DNA of 64,000 nt from NCBI GenBank assembly GCA_017164015.1, contig CP071065.1, forward strand, positions 186,001 to 250,000. The letters run 5' to 3'. The notes below the pieces were generated by a model. That model saw only the letters and a list, made by a program, of their open reading frames with translations, was not told the DNA's origin and did not search any database. Shown piece by piece: positions 46,339-55,394 of this stretch. The stretch comes from Nostoc sp. UHCC 0702. Its GTDB lineage: Bacteria > Cyanobacteriota > Cyanobacteriia > Cyanobacteriales > Nostocaceae. A program made the translations under genes and the position numbers. How positions within the stretch are numbered: position 1 is the first letter of the stretch; every line of letters begins with the position of its first letter.

Positions 46339-46920
46339 TTAATGGTCAACAGACTGCCTACTTTTCTCATCTGCACCAGTGTATCCGGTTGCGACCCACA
46401 CTAAGGCTCTAACTCCATCACGGATAGATTTTCCTAGAGGTTCAGGCGGTTGTTCTGAAGGAACTGGTACTGTTTTGAACTCAATACCCCGACTACCTAA
46501 AATGATATCGCCAATGACAGAAGCACGGCGCATATGGTAGTCAGAAGTAATTAAATAAACACTCTTGATACCGCGAGCTTGCAAATCATCTACCAAAGTG
46601 GTAAAATTTGTAACTGTATCTACCGCTTCATAATCCAGGTGTAAACGTTTGGGATCAATGCCAGCCTTAGTAAACACTTTTTGGGTGTATTTAGGTGGAC
46701 TACCGCCAGAAATCAAGATTGGTAAATTTGGATGCTGGCGTGCAAAAGTTGCCGTAAACTTTTCTCGTTCTAGACGTTTTGTTGAACCACCTAATACCAC
46801 CATTGCTTGGGGTTGCGTGTACTCGTTTCGTGCTTCTTTGTATCCTAACCACATTAATAGTGGCAGTGCAAGAAACATAAACCGAATTGATTTACCTGTA
46901 AACAAGAGATTATTCTTCAA
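46339..46920 (-). CDS. YdcF family (DUF218/ElyC-like) protein
   Basis: 193 residues. A hydrophobic N-terminus (SIRFMFLALPLLMWLGY) anchors or exports it. The DUF218 core is clear: AMVVLGGSTKRLEREKFTAT, PILISGGSPPKYT, and SVYLITSDYHMRRASVIGDI. The family is linked to envelope or peptidoglycan metabolism in other bacteria; the reaction is unknown. Confidence 0.82.
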   Translation of the reverse strand: MKNNLLFTGKSIRFMFLALPLLMWLGYKEARNEYTQPQAMVVLGGSTKRLEREKFTATFARQHPNLPILISGGSPPKYTQKVFTKAGIDPKRLHLDYEAVDTVTNFTTLVDDLQARGIKSVYLITSDYHMRRASVIGDIILGSRGIEFKTVPVPSEQPPEPLGKSIRDGVRALVWVATGYTGADEKSRQSVDH

Positions 46921-47145
46921 GGTTCTATAAGTTGATCTATTGAGACAGAATTTTCTCTAAAAAATATAAACAAATATGTAGGGTAGCAGATTTATGGAAA
47001 ATCTACCCCAATGATACATGGCTATTTTTTTAATACACTTCTAATCGCGCTAATCCGCAAATAGTTTGAAGTGATGCATTATCCTACCCTGGATTAGACA
47101 ATTGATCAAAGATTTCTGACCAACTGTTTAATTCTATTTTAACAA

Positions 47146-47179
47146 CGGGACTGGTGCGACTTGAACGCACAACCTAGCG
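47146..47179 (-). other. Duplicated tRNA-Arg 3' end (putative attachment site)
   Basis: 34 bases identical, except one A/G change, to the 3' third of the tRNA-Arg gene at 48406-48439 (discriminator base, acceptor strand, T arm and variable region), in the same orientation and 1,260 bases away. This is the footprint left when an element integrates into a tRNA 3' end. No integrase gene lies between the copies. Confidence 0.75.
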
Positions 47180-47269
47180 TGAAGCGCAAGACAACATCGC
47201 TACAATGAACAATAAAAATGCACCCCCATTCAGGAGTGCGTAAATAAATTATAGAATATGAAGTAGCGA

Positions 47270-47647
47270 TTACTGCTCTAACAGTGCAAATGCCCTTTCA
47301 AGCAGCATCTTAGCCTGATGGAGTGCAAGCAATCTCTCTTGGTCAAATCTATCTGGGTAAGCCATCCTTCTCCCTTCCAAGGTTATTTTGATGAGTGCTG
47401 CTTGCTCATCAATGGGGGTTTCCATCACCTGTATCATTCTCCCTATTGCTTGGAAGTCAGCAAAATCTGGTGATCTTAATCCCTTACCTTGCTTGAACTG
47501 TGAAAGAGCAATAGCTGGGAATGCCATTAATGAGGTGATGTAACTAGTTTTGTAAGCTCTGCTCCCGCTTGGCTTGATGCCGTAGCGTTGGCACAATTGG
47601 CTAAGTTCCTGGATAGTTTTAACTTCCAGTTCAGACCTTGTGAACAT
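47270..47647 (-). CDS. 125-residue SAP-like protein, copy A
   Basis: MFTRSELEVKTIQELSQLCQ followed by RYGIKPSGSRAYKTSYITSL is a helix-extended-loop-helix pattern like a SAP nucleic-acid-binding motif (weak call). The C-terminal half, ITLEGRRMAYPDRFDQERLL, is helical and charged. It has the same length as the copy at 52382 and about 58% identity by my hand count (73 of 125), without gaps. It diverges from the small gene at 47771 across a 123-base promoter region with a 10-bp-arm inverted repeat. Lies inside the tRNA-bounded islet. Confidence 0.7.
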   Translation of the reverse strand: MFTRSELEVKTIQELSQLCQRYGIKPSGSRAYKTSYITSLMAFPAIALSQFKQGKGLRSPDFADFQAIGRMIQVMETPIDEQAALIKITLEGRRMAYPDRFDQERLLALHQAKMLLERAFALLEQ

Positions 47648-47674
47648 AAAATAAAAGTGTCCATCTAATTGGGC

Positions 47675-47714
47675 TTGGCAGGTATGGAAGACTAGGAAAC
47701 TTACTACCTGCCAA
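47675..47714. promoter_or_regulatory. Operator-like inverted repeat between the divergent pair, copy A
   Basis: TTGGCAGGTA (47675-47684) and TACCTGCCAA (47705-47714), 30 bases start to start, about three helical turns. Centred between the two divergent starts. Copy B has an unrelated sequence with the same geometry. Confidence 0.6.
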
Positions 47715-47770
47715 TTAATAGTTAAACATCAGTGTACAGACGTTTCAGCCTTTATTTATATTTCTATACA

Positions 47771-47962
47771 ATGCCGAATCCTAAAGGACACCCAGAAAGT
47801 TTAAAGCCAATCCAGCCAAAAGGTGAAGAACCTATGACAACTACTATTAGTTTTCGTGCCACTGAGCAAATGAAAGAAGCGGTTAAAGCACAAAAAGACC
47901 CTCCTGAATTTTGTCGTCAAGCAATCCAGAAAGCACTAGATGAACAGAATAAACAGAAGTAG
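47771..47962 (+). CDS. Small ribbon-helix-helix-like protein, copy A
   Basis: 63 residues from the ATG at 47771; the upstream in-frame extension (YRRFSLYLYFYT) is unlikely. MPNPKGHPESLKPIQPKGEE is a basic, Pro-rich arm. TTTISFRATEQMKEAVKAQ begins a CopG/RHH-like strand-helix-helix that ends FCRQAIQKALDEQNKQK. Likely a dimeric DNA-binding regulator of the divergent promoter (inference). Closely similar to copy B at 52065. Confidence 0.7.
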   Translation: MPNPKGHPESLKPIQPKGEEPMTTTISFRATEQMKEAVKAQKDPPEFCRQAIQKALDEQNKQK

Positions 47963-47981
47963 TCGTTATATTTAGGAAGTT

Positions 47982-48323
47982 ATGGAAATTACCCAGTACA
48001 AAGTTCAGGAGCGACTAAGCCTTGCAAAACGAATTCTTGAGCAAGGCGAACAACTACGTGACCCTTCATTAGTTAAGGATACGGATAATAATGGATGGAC
48101 TCACCCATACATTCAGCATGACGCATTAGTTAATTATTTACTTCTTACGTGTTTTGATATTTTGGGTCAACCAAAAGACTGGTTATCTTTTAATGGTTGG
48201 CTTACATCAAAGGAAACAAAATCTGAGCGTGAAGAAGCGGTATCTTTAATTTCGGAATCCATCACAACAATAGAAGCTACTAAAAAGATACATGATTTTT
48301 ATCTAGATAAATATGGTGCTTAA
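47982..48323 (+). CDS. Hypothetical protein of the tRNA-Arg islet
   Basis: 113 residues, ATG at 47982, 19 bases after the RHH-like gene and so probably co-transcribed. MEITQYKVQERLSLAKRILE, then HDALVNYLLLTCFDILGQPK, and a helical C-terminus. Soluble; no family recognised. Copy B of the module has no counterpart. A hairpin terminator and the tRNA follow. Confidence 0.6.
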   Translation: MEITQYKVQERLSLAKRILEQGEQLRDPSLVKDTDNNGWTHPYIQHDALVNYLLLTCFDILGQPKDWLSFNGWLTSKETKSEREEAVSLISESITTIEATKKIHDFYLDKYGA

Positions 48324-48355
48324 GTACTATATTTCAGCTAGTACTATAAAATAGT

Positions 48356-48396
48356 AAATCCCCGAAACCTTAGCATTTTAGAGGTTTCAGGGATTT
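48356..48396. terminator. Hairpin between the islet and tRNA-Arg
   Basis: AAATCCCCGAAACCT pairs with AGGTTTCAGGGATTT (one mismatch) around a TAGCATTTTAG loop. It can act for the plus-strand islet genes and for the minus-strand tRNA. Confidence 0.65.
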
Positions 48397-48405
48397 AGGC
48401 AGATA

Positions 48406-48479
48406 CGGGACTGGTGCGACTTGAACGCACGACCTAGCGCTTAGGAGGCGCTTGCTCTATCCAACTGAGCCACAGCCCC
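48406..48479 (-). tRNA. tRNA-Arg(CCU)
   Basis: 74 bases on the minus strand: acceptor GGGGCTG with CAGTCCC, D arm GGCTCAGTTGGATAGAGC, anticodon arm AGCGC-CTCCTAA-GCGCT giving anticodon CCU (reads AGG), T arm with GTTCAAGTC, and discriminator G. The 3' CCA is not encoded. Its 3' end is duplicated at 47146. Confidence 0.95.
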
Positions 48480-48509
48480 AAAAAAGTGCTATGTAGAATT
48501 ATAACAGTT

Positions 48510-49619
<1,110 letters not shown>

Positions 49620-49878
49620 TTATATATTTTGTCAGTGTGCTTGATATGTGGTAGCTAGCAGACAGAAAGTCTAAGTCTCCATATTAGTTGCCATATAATC
49701 TACTCATACAGGTTTTTAGGACAGATTCATAGATACTTGAGTATGCAAGATTTAACTTTTACAGCAGAAGTCCCACATCTCACTCTTAGGAGTGTGGGAT
49801 GAATGCGAGTGAGTTGACGACAGTTCTCCGACTAATGCCGACAGGCATTAGTCGGAGAACATGGAGAAAACGAGCAAA

Positions 49879-50291
49879 TTATTCAGTAGGGGATTCTTGC
49901 GCTTCAATATATTTTCTGAGTGTAGAGACTGTTACTCCACCACAACTAGCAACAAAATAAGAACCACTCCAAAATACGTCTTTCCAATAAAAACTTTCTA
50001 GATGTTCTGCAAATTCTTGGCGGAGTTTTCTAGATGATACAGACTTGAGATTATTGACTAACTTGCTAAGTTCAACGTCTGGATGATATTGGAAAAGCAA
50101 ATGTACATGATCCTCCTCTCCATTAAACTCTACCAGCTTACAATCCCACTTTTCTAGTAATTCTTGCATTACAACATTGAGTCTACTTAGCATCTCAGAT
50201 GTAAATGCTTTACGCCGATATTTAGTAACTAATACTAAATGTACTTTCAGGTCGCTAACAGACCAACATTAGAAACAAAATCATTTTTCAT
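49879..50291 (-). pseudogene. tnpA, Y1 transposase, frameshifted near the start
   Basis: The main frame encodes the Y1/HUH core: EEDHVHLLFQY (the HUH), SLFQY-type spacing, and SGSYFVASCGGVTVSTLRKY with the catalytic Tyr region. The expected start, ATG at 50291 (MKNDFVSN), runs into a stop. The continuation VSDLKVHLVLVTKYRRKAFT is in another frame, so one indel within about 15 codons separates them. Translation from 50193 would miss the first strand. Probably inactive. Confidence 0.8.
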
Positions 50292-50343
50292 AATTTTTTG
50301 CAACTATATCTCAATCACTGTATACTAAAAATGTAACACTAAT

Positions 50344-51531
50344 TTGGTCGAACAAGTGAGAACATCCTATCAGTACCGATTAAAACCAACTGCATGGCAA
50401 GCAGAAAAGATTGACAAAACGTTAGATATGCTACGTCATCAGTACAATTATCAGCTTGCTCAAAGGTTTGACTGGTATGAGCAAAATCGCTGTTCTATTG
50501 ATAGATGTTCTCTAGTTGTTTGCCACATTCCAGAACTAAAAAATAAGCCTAATAGATTTAGTCAACAAGCAACGCTAACCCAACTAAAAAAAGACCGCCC
50601 TTGGTACAAAGACATTCACTCTCAGGTTTTGCAGGAAGTCCCTAAAAAAGTTGAGATTGCTTTTGACCGTTGGCTAAAAGGAGATACTAATGGAAAGCGT
50701 AGTGGTAAACCTAGATTCAAAGGCAAAGGACAATATAAAACATTTACCTATCCACAATTCAAAAAGGAGTATATTAATAACGACCAAATAACACTGTCCA
50801 AAATAGGATCTGTCAAGGTAATTATTCATCGTCCAATACCAGACGGCTTTGATATCAAAACTGTATCTGTCACCAAAAAAGCCGATGGCTACTATGTGAC
50901 TTTGAGTTTAGAGGATAAGACAGTTCCAACTGTTAAACCTAATTTTGATATTATTAATATTGTTGGTATTGACGTAGGACTAATAGATTTTATTGTTACT
51001 TCTGATGATGAAAGAATTGCTGCACCAAAGTTTTTACGTAAAGCTGAACGTAAATTAAAATCAGCGCAACGTCGTGTTTCTAGGAGAAAAAAAGGTTCTA
51101 ACCGACGGAAAAAAGCTATTAGAAAGTTAGGCATTCAACACAAAAAAGTAGCCGATACTCGAAAAGACTTTCATTTCAAAACGGCTAATGACTTACTCAA
51201 AAAGTATGACGTTGTTGCAGTCGAAAAACTAAATATCAAAGGACTAGCTAAATCCAGACTGTCTAAAAGTGTCAATGATGCTGGGTGGGGTCAATTTATT
51301 TCGATACTTTCAAACAAAGCCGAAAATGCTGGTTTGAAAGTGATCTCTGTAAATCCAAACGGCACTAGTCAGGAATGTTCTAATTGTGGCACTAAGGTAA
51401 TAAAGTCTCTATCAGAAAGAACCCACAATTGCCCTAATTGTAAGGTGAGTTTGTGTAGGGATCTGAATGCGGCAATAAACATAAAAAACCGTGGGGCGCA
51501 CGGTCTTAAAGCTCAATCAATGTCCTCTTAG
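50344..51531 (+). CDS. tnpB: TnpB, RNA-guided nuclease of IS605
   Basis: 395 residues, TTG start at 50344. RuvC-like catalytic residues are all present: Asp in VGIDVGLIDFIV, Glu in VAVEKLNIKGL and Asp in CRDLNAAINIK. The zinc finger is CSNCGTKV...HNCPNCKVS. TnpB is the ancestor of Cas12 and uses a guide RNA from the 3' end of its own element; that RNA would end at the 51548-51578 hairpin. It helps retain the element (family knowledge). Intact. Confidence 0.93.
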   Translation: MVEQVRTSYQYRLKPTAWQAEKIDKTLDMLRHQYNYQLAQRFDWYEQNRCSIDRCSLVVCHIPELKNKPNRFSQQATLTQLKKDRPWYKDIHSQVLQEVPKKVEIAFDRWLKGDTNGKRSGKPRFKGKGQYKTFTYPQFKKEYINNDQITLSKIGSVKVIIHRPIPDGFDIKTVSVTKKADGYYVTLSLEDKTVPTVKPNFDIINIVGIDVGLIDFIVTSDDERIAAPKFLRKAERKLKSAQRRVSRRKKGSNRRKKAIRKLGIQHKKVADTRKDFHFKTANDLLKKYDVVAVEKLNIKGLAKSRLSKSVNDAGWGQFISILSNKAENAGLKVISVNPNGTSQECSNCGTKVIKSLSERTHNCPNCKVSLCRDLNAAINIKNRGAHGLKAQSMSS

Positions 51532-51594
51532 AGGAGTCTTTGAGAAGCCTACACTTACCTGTACTCAGGAAGTGTAGGTACGTCACTATTCATA

Positions 51595-51993
51595 CGCACC
51601 TTCAAAGGACATTCAGATAAAGTTAAGTCTGTTGTCTTCAGTGCTGACGGGCATATGTTAGCAAGTGGTAGTGATGACAAAACCATCAAAATTTGGCATT
51701 TAGCTAACAAAGAATCTTACACATTCAAGGGACACAGTGAATCTTCCTGGTCTGGAGGAGTTAATTGTGTTGCCTTTAGTCCTGATGCACAGTTACTAGC
51801 CAGTGCTAGTGATGACAAAACTATTAAATTGTGGGACGTGCATACGAGAAGAGAAATCTGCACCTTTACAGGACATGAAGAAAAAGTTTACAGTGTTGCC
51901 TTTAGTCCAGATGGTCAGATGCTGGCTTATGGCGGTGGCGATAAAAATATTACCTTATTCCCTTGTGATCAGGCTGTAACACCTGAGAAATAA
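51595..51993 (+). pseudogene. Headless WD40-repeat gene abutting the IS605 right end
   Basis: An open frame runs from the IS end: TFKGHSDKVKSVVFSADG, ASGSDDKTIKIWHLANKE, VNCVAFSPDAQLLASAS, TIKLWDVHTRREICTFTGHE and VYSVAFSPDGQML. That gives about three WD40 repeats, ending PCDQAVTPEK. The first ATG (51655) is inside a repeat and no upstream half is found left of the element. The gene lost its 5' part. It resembles the repeats of the 53852 gene. Confidence 0.75.
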
Positions 51994-52064
51994 TCTGTAG
52001 TTAAGTAGCCGTCAGCAACTACGTACATTAGAAGGAACGAAACCGCTTTTTAGGTTCCCTTTGC

Positions 52065-52253
52065 CTATTTTTGCTTGTTTTTGTCTAATGCTTCCTGGAT
52101 AGCCCGTCTACAGAACTCAGGAGGATCATCTTGTTGTTGTACGGCTTGCTTCATGGTTTCAGTGCATCTAAAGCTAATATTTGTGGTCATGGGTTCGTCA
52201 CCCTTTGGTTTTATCGGTTCTAAATTTTCTGGATTACCTTTGCGGTTAGGCAT
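52065..52253 (-). CDS. Small ribbon-helix-helix-like protein, copy B
   Basis: 62 residues from the ATG at 52253; the extension to 52295 (YTNSSSYFYIYTQ) probably lies in the leader. MPNRKGNPENLEPIKPKGDE and TTNISFRCTETMKQAVQQQ align with copy A at 47771, ending FCRRAIQEALDKNKQK. CopG/RHH-like, likely DNA-binding. Diverges from the 125-residue gene at 52382. Confidence 0.7.
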   Translation of the reverse strand: MPNRKGNPENLEPIKPKGDEPMTTNISFRCTETMKQAVQQQDDPPEFCRRAIQEALDKNKQK

Positions 52254-52281
52254 TTGTGTATAAATATAAAAATAGCTTGAA

Positions 52282-52351
52282 CTGTTTGTATACAAACAGG
52301 TAGAGTTTTAATCGGTGATGTTATCTAGCTGGTAACTGGTACATCACCGAT
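52282..52351. promoter_or_regulatory. Operator-like repeats between the divergent pair, copy B
   Basis: Inverted repeat ATCGGTGATG (52311-52320) / CATCACCGAT (52342-52351), 31 bases start to start. Also a perfect 18-bp palindrome CTGTTTGTATACAAACAG (52282-52299). Geometry of the first matches copy A; sequence does not. Confidence 0.6.
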
Positions 52352-52381
52352 ACCACTTTAATCAAGAGGTAACTCTATTCT

Positions 52382-52759
52382 ATGTTTACGAGAACTGAAC
52401 TGGAAATCAAAACCATCCAGGAATTACGATCGCTGTGCTTGCGATACGGCATCAAGCCCACTGGAAATGCTGGATACAAAGTCAGTTTCATCACTTCCCT
52501 AATGGCTTTTCCAGGACTAGCTTTACATCAGATGAAGGAAGGAAGAGGGCTGAAATCTCCTACTTTTGCAAGCATTCAAAGTATGGGGGAAGCACTCGAC
52601 GAGATGAGTTTTCCAACTGATGAGCAGATAGCACTGATTAGAATCTCAATGGAGGGCAGAAGGATGAGTATACCTGAAAGATACGAACAGGAGAAGTTGT
52701 TGAGTCTGTACAAAGCTAAATTCCACCTTGAAGAATTAATCACTATCCTGAGTCAATAA
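52382..52759 (+). CDS. 125-residue SAP-like protein, copy B
   Basis: MFTRTELEIKTIQELRSLCL, RYGIKPTGNAGYKVSFITSL, then ISMEGRRMSIPERYEQEKLL. Same length as copy A with no gaps. The conserved block (residues 9-46) looks like a SAP-type DNA-binding hairpin; the C-terminal helix is charged. ATG preceded by AAGAGGTAAC, a possible ribosome-binding site. A terminator follows. Function unknown; conservation of the divergent arrangement suggests the two proteins work together. Confidence 0.7.
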   Translation: MFTRTELEIKTIQELRSLCLRYGIKPTGNAGYKVSFITSLMAFPGLALHQMKEGRGLKSPTFASIQSMGEALDEMSFPTDEQIALIRISMEGRRMSIPERYEQEKLLSLYKAKFHLEELITILSQ

Positions 52760-52789
52760 TCAACCATCTCCCATCACCATCTTTACGGC

Positions 52790-52813
52790 ATCCCCTCAAG
52801 TAGGGGATTTTTT
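52790..52813 (+). terminator. Rho-independent terminator of copy B
   Basis: ATCCCCT, loop CAAGT, AGGGGAT, then TTTTT. Confidence 0.85.
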
Positions 52814-52835
52814 ATGTCCAAGTTACTAGACGAAA

Positions 52836-52974
52836 TATAGCGGTTTGCAGTTGAGTCAAATACAGACCTAACCCCCAACCCCTTCCCTACAAGGGAAGGG
52901 GAGTAAGAGTCAAAGCCTCTCTCCTACAAGGAGAGAGGTTAAAACTGTAATGCACCCAACCGAGAACCGCTATA
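52836..52974. mobile_element. MITE-like element with TATAGCGGTT ends
   Basis: 139 bases with 10-bp perfect terminal inverted repeats (TATAGCGGTT / AACCGCTATA). The core has two hairpins, CCCCTTCCCTACAAGGGAAG and CCTCTCTCCTACAAGGAGAG. Non-coding. Different family from the elements at 14504 and 42981. Confidence 0.7.
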
Positions 52975-52989
52975 GAAGAATCCAAATAG

Positions 52990-53076
52990 CTACTGTTGTG
53001 AACTCCTACCATCCCCGTGATAGCCGCTATGAGGGGTTTGAGTTAGCTGCAAAGAATGATTGGGAATAATTAACAT
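52990..53076 (-). pseudogene. 5' fragment of a tocopherol cyclase gene
   Basis: 28 residues from an ATG at 53076: [18 protein letters not shown] then stop. It shares TQTPHSGYH and the following DG with the N-terminus of the intact gene at 48510-49607, and 24 identical bases (53017-53040 = 49548-49571), in the same orientation. The rest of the gene is absent, cut near the MITE-like element. Confidence 0.75.
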
Positions 53077-53110
53077 AGATTTACATAGTTAGATATTTTC
53101 AGTATGCGCG

Positions 53111-53758
53111 ATGTCAAACGACAAGCCACCAGAGCGTTCACACCTCGATATCAATCATGCTTACGAAATTCTCGGACTGGCACCCGGTGCATCGTCAGCA
53201 CAAGTGAAACAAGCTTACCGTAAGCTGGTTAAAATTTGGCATCCCGATCGCTTTTCTGACCAAAAGCAAAAACAAAAAGCTGAGGAAAAAATCAAAATCA
53301 TCAATGTAGCTTACAATAAACTTAGGTCTGAAAATCTGCCCGAAAATCCAACTGTTGTAAATCCAGCTTCATCTTCCCCCAAAAATCCGCCAAAAGTATC
53401 TGTGAATCGTTGGGATGCCCAAACTTACTATAACTTCGGGGTGGAGAATGCCACTAAAGGATTTTACCAGGAAGCGATCGCAGACTTTACCCAAGCAATT
53501 CGCCTCAACCCCAACTATATTGAAGCATACAAATATCGAGGGCTAGTTTGCTCTCAACTCGGATATGAACATAGAGCGACTTCAGATTTAAATAAAGCTG
53601 CACAGCTTGAATTTGATTTGAGGACTCGCAACACTGCTTTTAGATCACCAAAATCAAGACGGTTACAGCGAATAGAATTTGTATCAAAGCCTAGACCTCT
53701 GGCTGTTGTTGAAAGGTTTTGTCAGAAAATCAAAAGGTTACTCAGATTCAATAGATGA
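53111..53758 (+). CDS. J-domain protein with TPR
   Basis: 215 residues. J domain at about 12-75 (LDINHAYEILGLAPGASSAQ, with the HPD triad in WHPDRFSD), a Pro-rich linker, then two TPR-like helices pairs (YNFGVENATKGFYQEAIADF and IEAYKYRGLVCSQLGYEHRA). The C-terminus is basic. J domains stimulate Hsp70; TPRs bind partners. No Gly/Phe or zinc region, so a type III J protein. Paralogue of the first half of the next gene. Confidence 0.88.
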   Translation: MSNDKPPERSHLDINHAYEILGLAPGASSAQVKQAYRKLVKIWHPDRFSDQKQKQKAEEKIKIINVAYNKLRSENLPENPTVVNPASSSPKNPPKVSVNRWDAQTYYNFGVENATKGFYQEAIADFTQAIRLNPNYIEAYKYRGLVCSQLGYEHRATSDLNKAAQLEFDLRTRNTAFRSPKSRRLQRIEFVSKPRPLAVVERFCQKIKRLLRFNR

Positions 53759-53851
53759 CTGATGAGCGATGGTGTCACCATACTTTGAGTTATGCAGCAT
53801 TAGTAATTGGGAATACTAAGTATATTGCTATTTGCTGATTATATTCCTAGT

Positions 53852-55351
53852 ATGAGCGATCGCTTAGATATAAATTATGCATACGAAATCCTTGGCTTAA
53901 GGCCTGGTGCAGCAATTGAGGAGGTAAAACAAGCTTACCGCCAGATGGCTAAAACTTGGCATCCAGATTGTTTTCTTGAACCACAGCAAAAGCTAGCAGC
54001 AGAAGTGAAAATCAAAGAAATCAATCAAGCTTATGCCAGGTTAAAGTCTTATCAACCAAGTCAGACAAATCAATTTGCTTCTACTTCTACCACAATTGAT
54101 TCTATTCCAAATACTGCTGAAAGGTTCTACAAGCAGGCAATGGAAAAAGCTCAAAGAGGAAAATATACTGAAGCAATTGAAGACTTTACCCAAGCGATTC
54201 GTCTCAACCCTAACTATATTGAAGCTTATAAATACCGAGGGCTTGCTTGCTCGAAATTAGGATATGAAAATAGAGCTGCGTCAGATTTGAAAAATGCTAG
54301 AGAACTAGAACTCAAACAGCAAAAAGCATCACCCAAACCTGCATCGCCACCACCAAAAGCACATTCTCAGCCTTCACCACAGCAAAAAGCATCACCCAAA
54401 CCTGCATCGCCACCACCAAAGCCACCAACACCAACACCATCACCTGAACCACCTTCTCAACCTTCACCGTGGAAATGTGTACATACCTTGAGTCATCTCA
54501 ATTGGGTTTTTACGACTGCAATTAGTCCAGATGGTTACACTCTTGCAAGTGGTAGTAGCGATAAAACTGTCAAAATTTGGCATCTGCAAACAGGAAAATT
54601 ATTACACACTCTTACTGGTCATCAAAAGTGGGTGAGAAACCTTGCATTCAGTCCAGATAGCCAAACTCTAGTTAGTGCCAGCGATGATAGTACAACTATG
54701 ATTTGGCAACTGTCCACAGGTAACTTACTCAACACCCTGAAAGTACATTCAACCCCTGTTTTTTCTGTAATTTTGAGTCCAGATGGTCAGACTGTCCTCA
54801 GTGGCGGAAGAGACACCACTATCAAAATTACTCATATAGGCATGGGACAATTACTGCATGTCCTCAAAGGTCATGGCTACGTGGTTTCCTCTCTTGCCAT
54901 TTGCCCAAAGCGACAGATTTTAGTCAGTGGTAGTTATGATAACACTATCAATTTGTGGAATTTGAGGAGTAGAAAACTTTTACACACGCTCAAAGGACAT
55001 TCCGGTTGGGTAACTGGTGTTGCAATCAGCCCTGATGAGCAAATTTTAGCCAGTAGCAGTTATGACCAGACTATCAAGCTGTGGGACATAAGTACAGGTA
55101 AGCTAATTAACACACTTGCGGGACATCACAACTATGTTTGGTCTGTAGCTTTTAGTCCTGATAGTCAGCATCTTGTCAGTGGTAGTGCAGATCATACTGT
55201 GAAGTTGTGGCACGTTGGTACTAAGCAAAAGCTTTATACTTTGGGCAGTCATTCTGATTGGGTTTATTCTGTCGCTTTCAGTCCCGATGGTAAAACTGTT
55301 GTCAGTGGTAGTCGAGATATGACGGTCAAGATTTGGCAGTGTGATGTTTAA
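53852..55351 (+). CDS. J-domain, TPR and WD40-repeat protein
   Basis: 499 residues from the ATG at 53852 (TTG at 53807 is less likely because homology starts SDRLDINYAYEILGL). J domain with WHPDCF; TPR pair with the same IRLNPNYIEAYKYRGL block as the previous gene; a Pro-rich linker holding an exact 41-base duplication (54317-54357 and 54380-54420); then seven WD40 repeats (about 205-498) forming one propeller (LASGSSDKTVKIWHLQTGK ... VVSGSRDMTVKIWQCDV). An Hsp70 co-chaperone with a scaffold is likely. Cytosolic. Confidence 0.88.
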   Translation: MSDRLDINYAYEILGLRPGAAIEEVKQAYRQMAKTWHPDCFLEPQQKLAAEVKIKEINQAYARLKSYQPSQTNQFASTSTTIDSIPNTAERFYKQAMEKAQRGKYTEAIEDFTQAIRLNPNYIEAYKYRGLACSKLGYENRAASDLKNARELELKQQKASPKPASPPPKAHSQPSPQQKASPKPASPPPKPPTPTPSPEPPSQPSPWKCVHTLSHLNWVFTTAISPDGYTLASGSSDKTVKIWHLQTGKLLHTLTGHQKWVRNLAFSPDSQTLVSASDDSTTMIWQLSTGNLLNTLKVHSTPVFSVILSPDGQTVLSGGRDTTIKITHIGMGQLLHVLKGHGYVVSSLAICPKRQILVSGSYDNTINLWNLRSRKLLHTLKGHSGWVTGVAISPDEQILASSSYDQTIKLWDISTGKLINTLAGHHNYVWSVAFSPDSQHLVSGSADHTVKLWHVGTKQKLYTLGSHSDWVYSVAFSPDGKTVVSGSRDMTVKIWQCDV

Positions 55352-55394
55352 TAGCAGGGCTTCGGCAAACAATAGGCGTAAGCCTGTTTTTCAT

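Larger units (their letters stand above)
49771..51578 (+). mobile_element. IS200/IS605-type element with divergent tnpA and tnpB
   Basis: Left end: hairpin TCCCACA...TGTGGGA (49771-49799), preceded by TTTAC (49758-49762), a typical target for this group. A perfect 17-bp hairpin (49823-49860, GTTCTCCGACTAATGCC arms) lies past tnpA. Right end: CCTACACTT...AAGTGTAGG (51548-51578). There are no inverted repeats at the termini and no target duplication, as expected for single-strand transposition. tnpA is frameshifted; tnpB is intact. Exact ends are approximate. Confidence 0.8.

Noticed and set aside
47146..47179. Second tRNA-Arg gene
   Set aside because: Only the 3' third of the tRNA is present; the D and anticodon arms are missing, so it is an attachment-site footprint.
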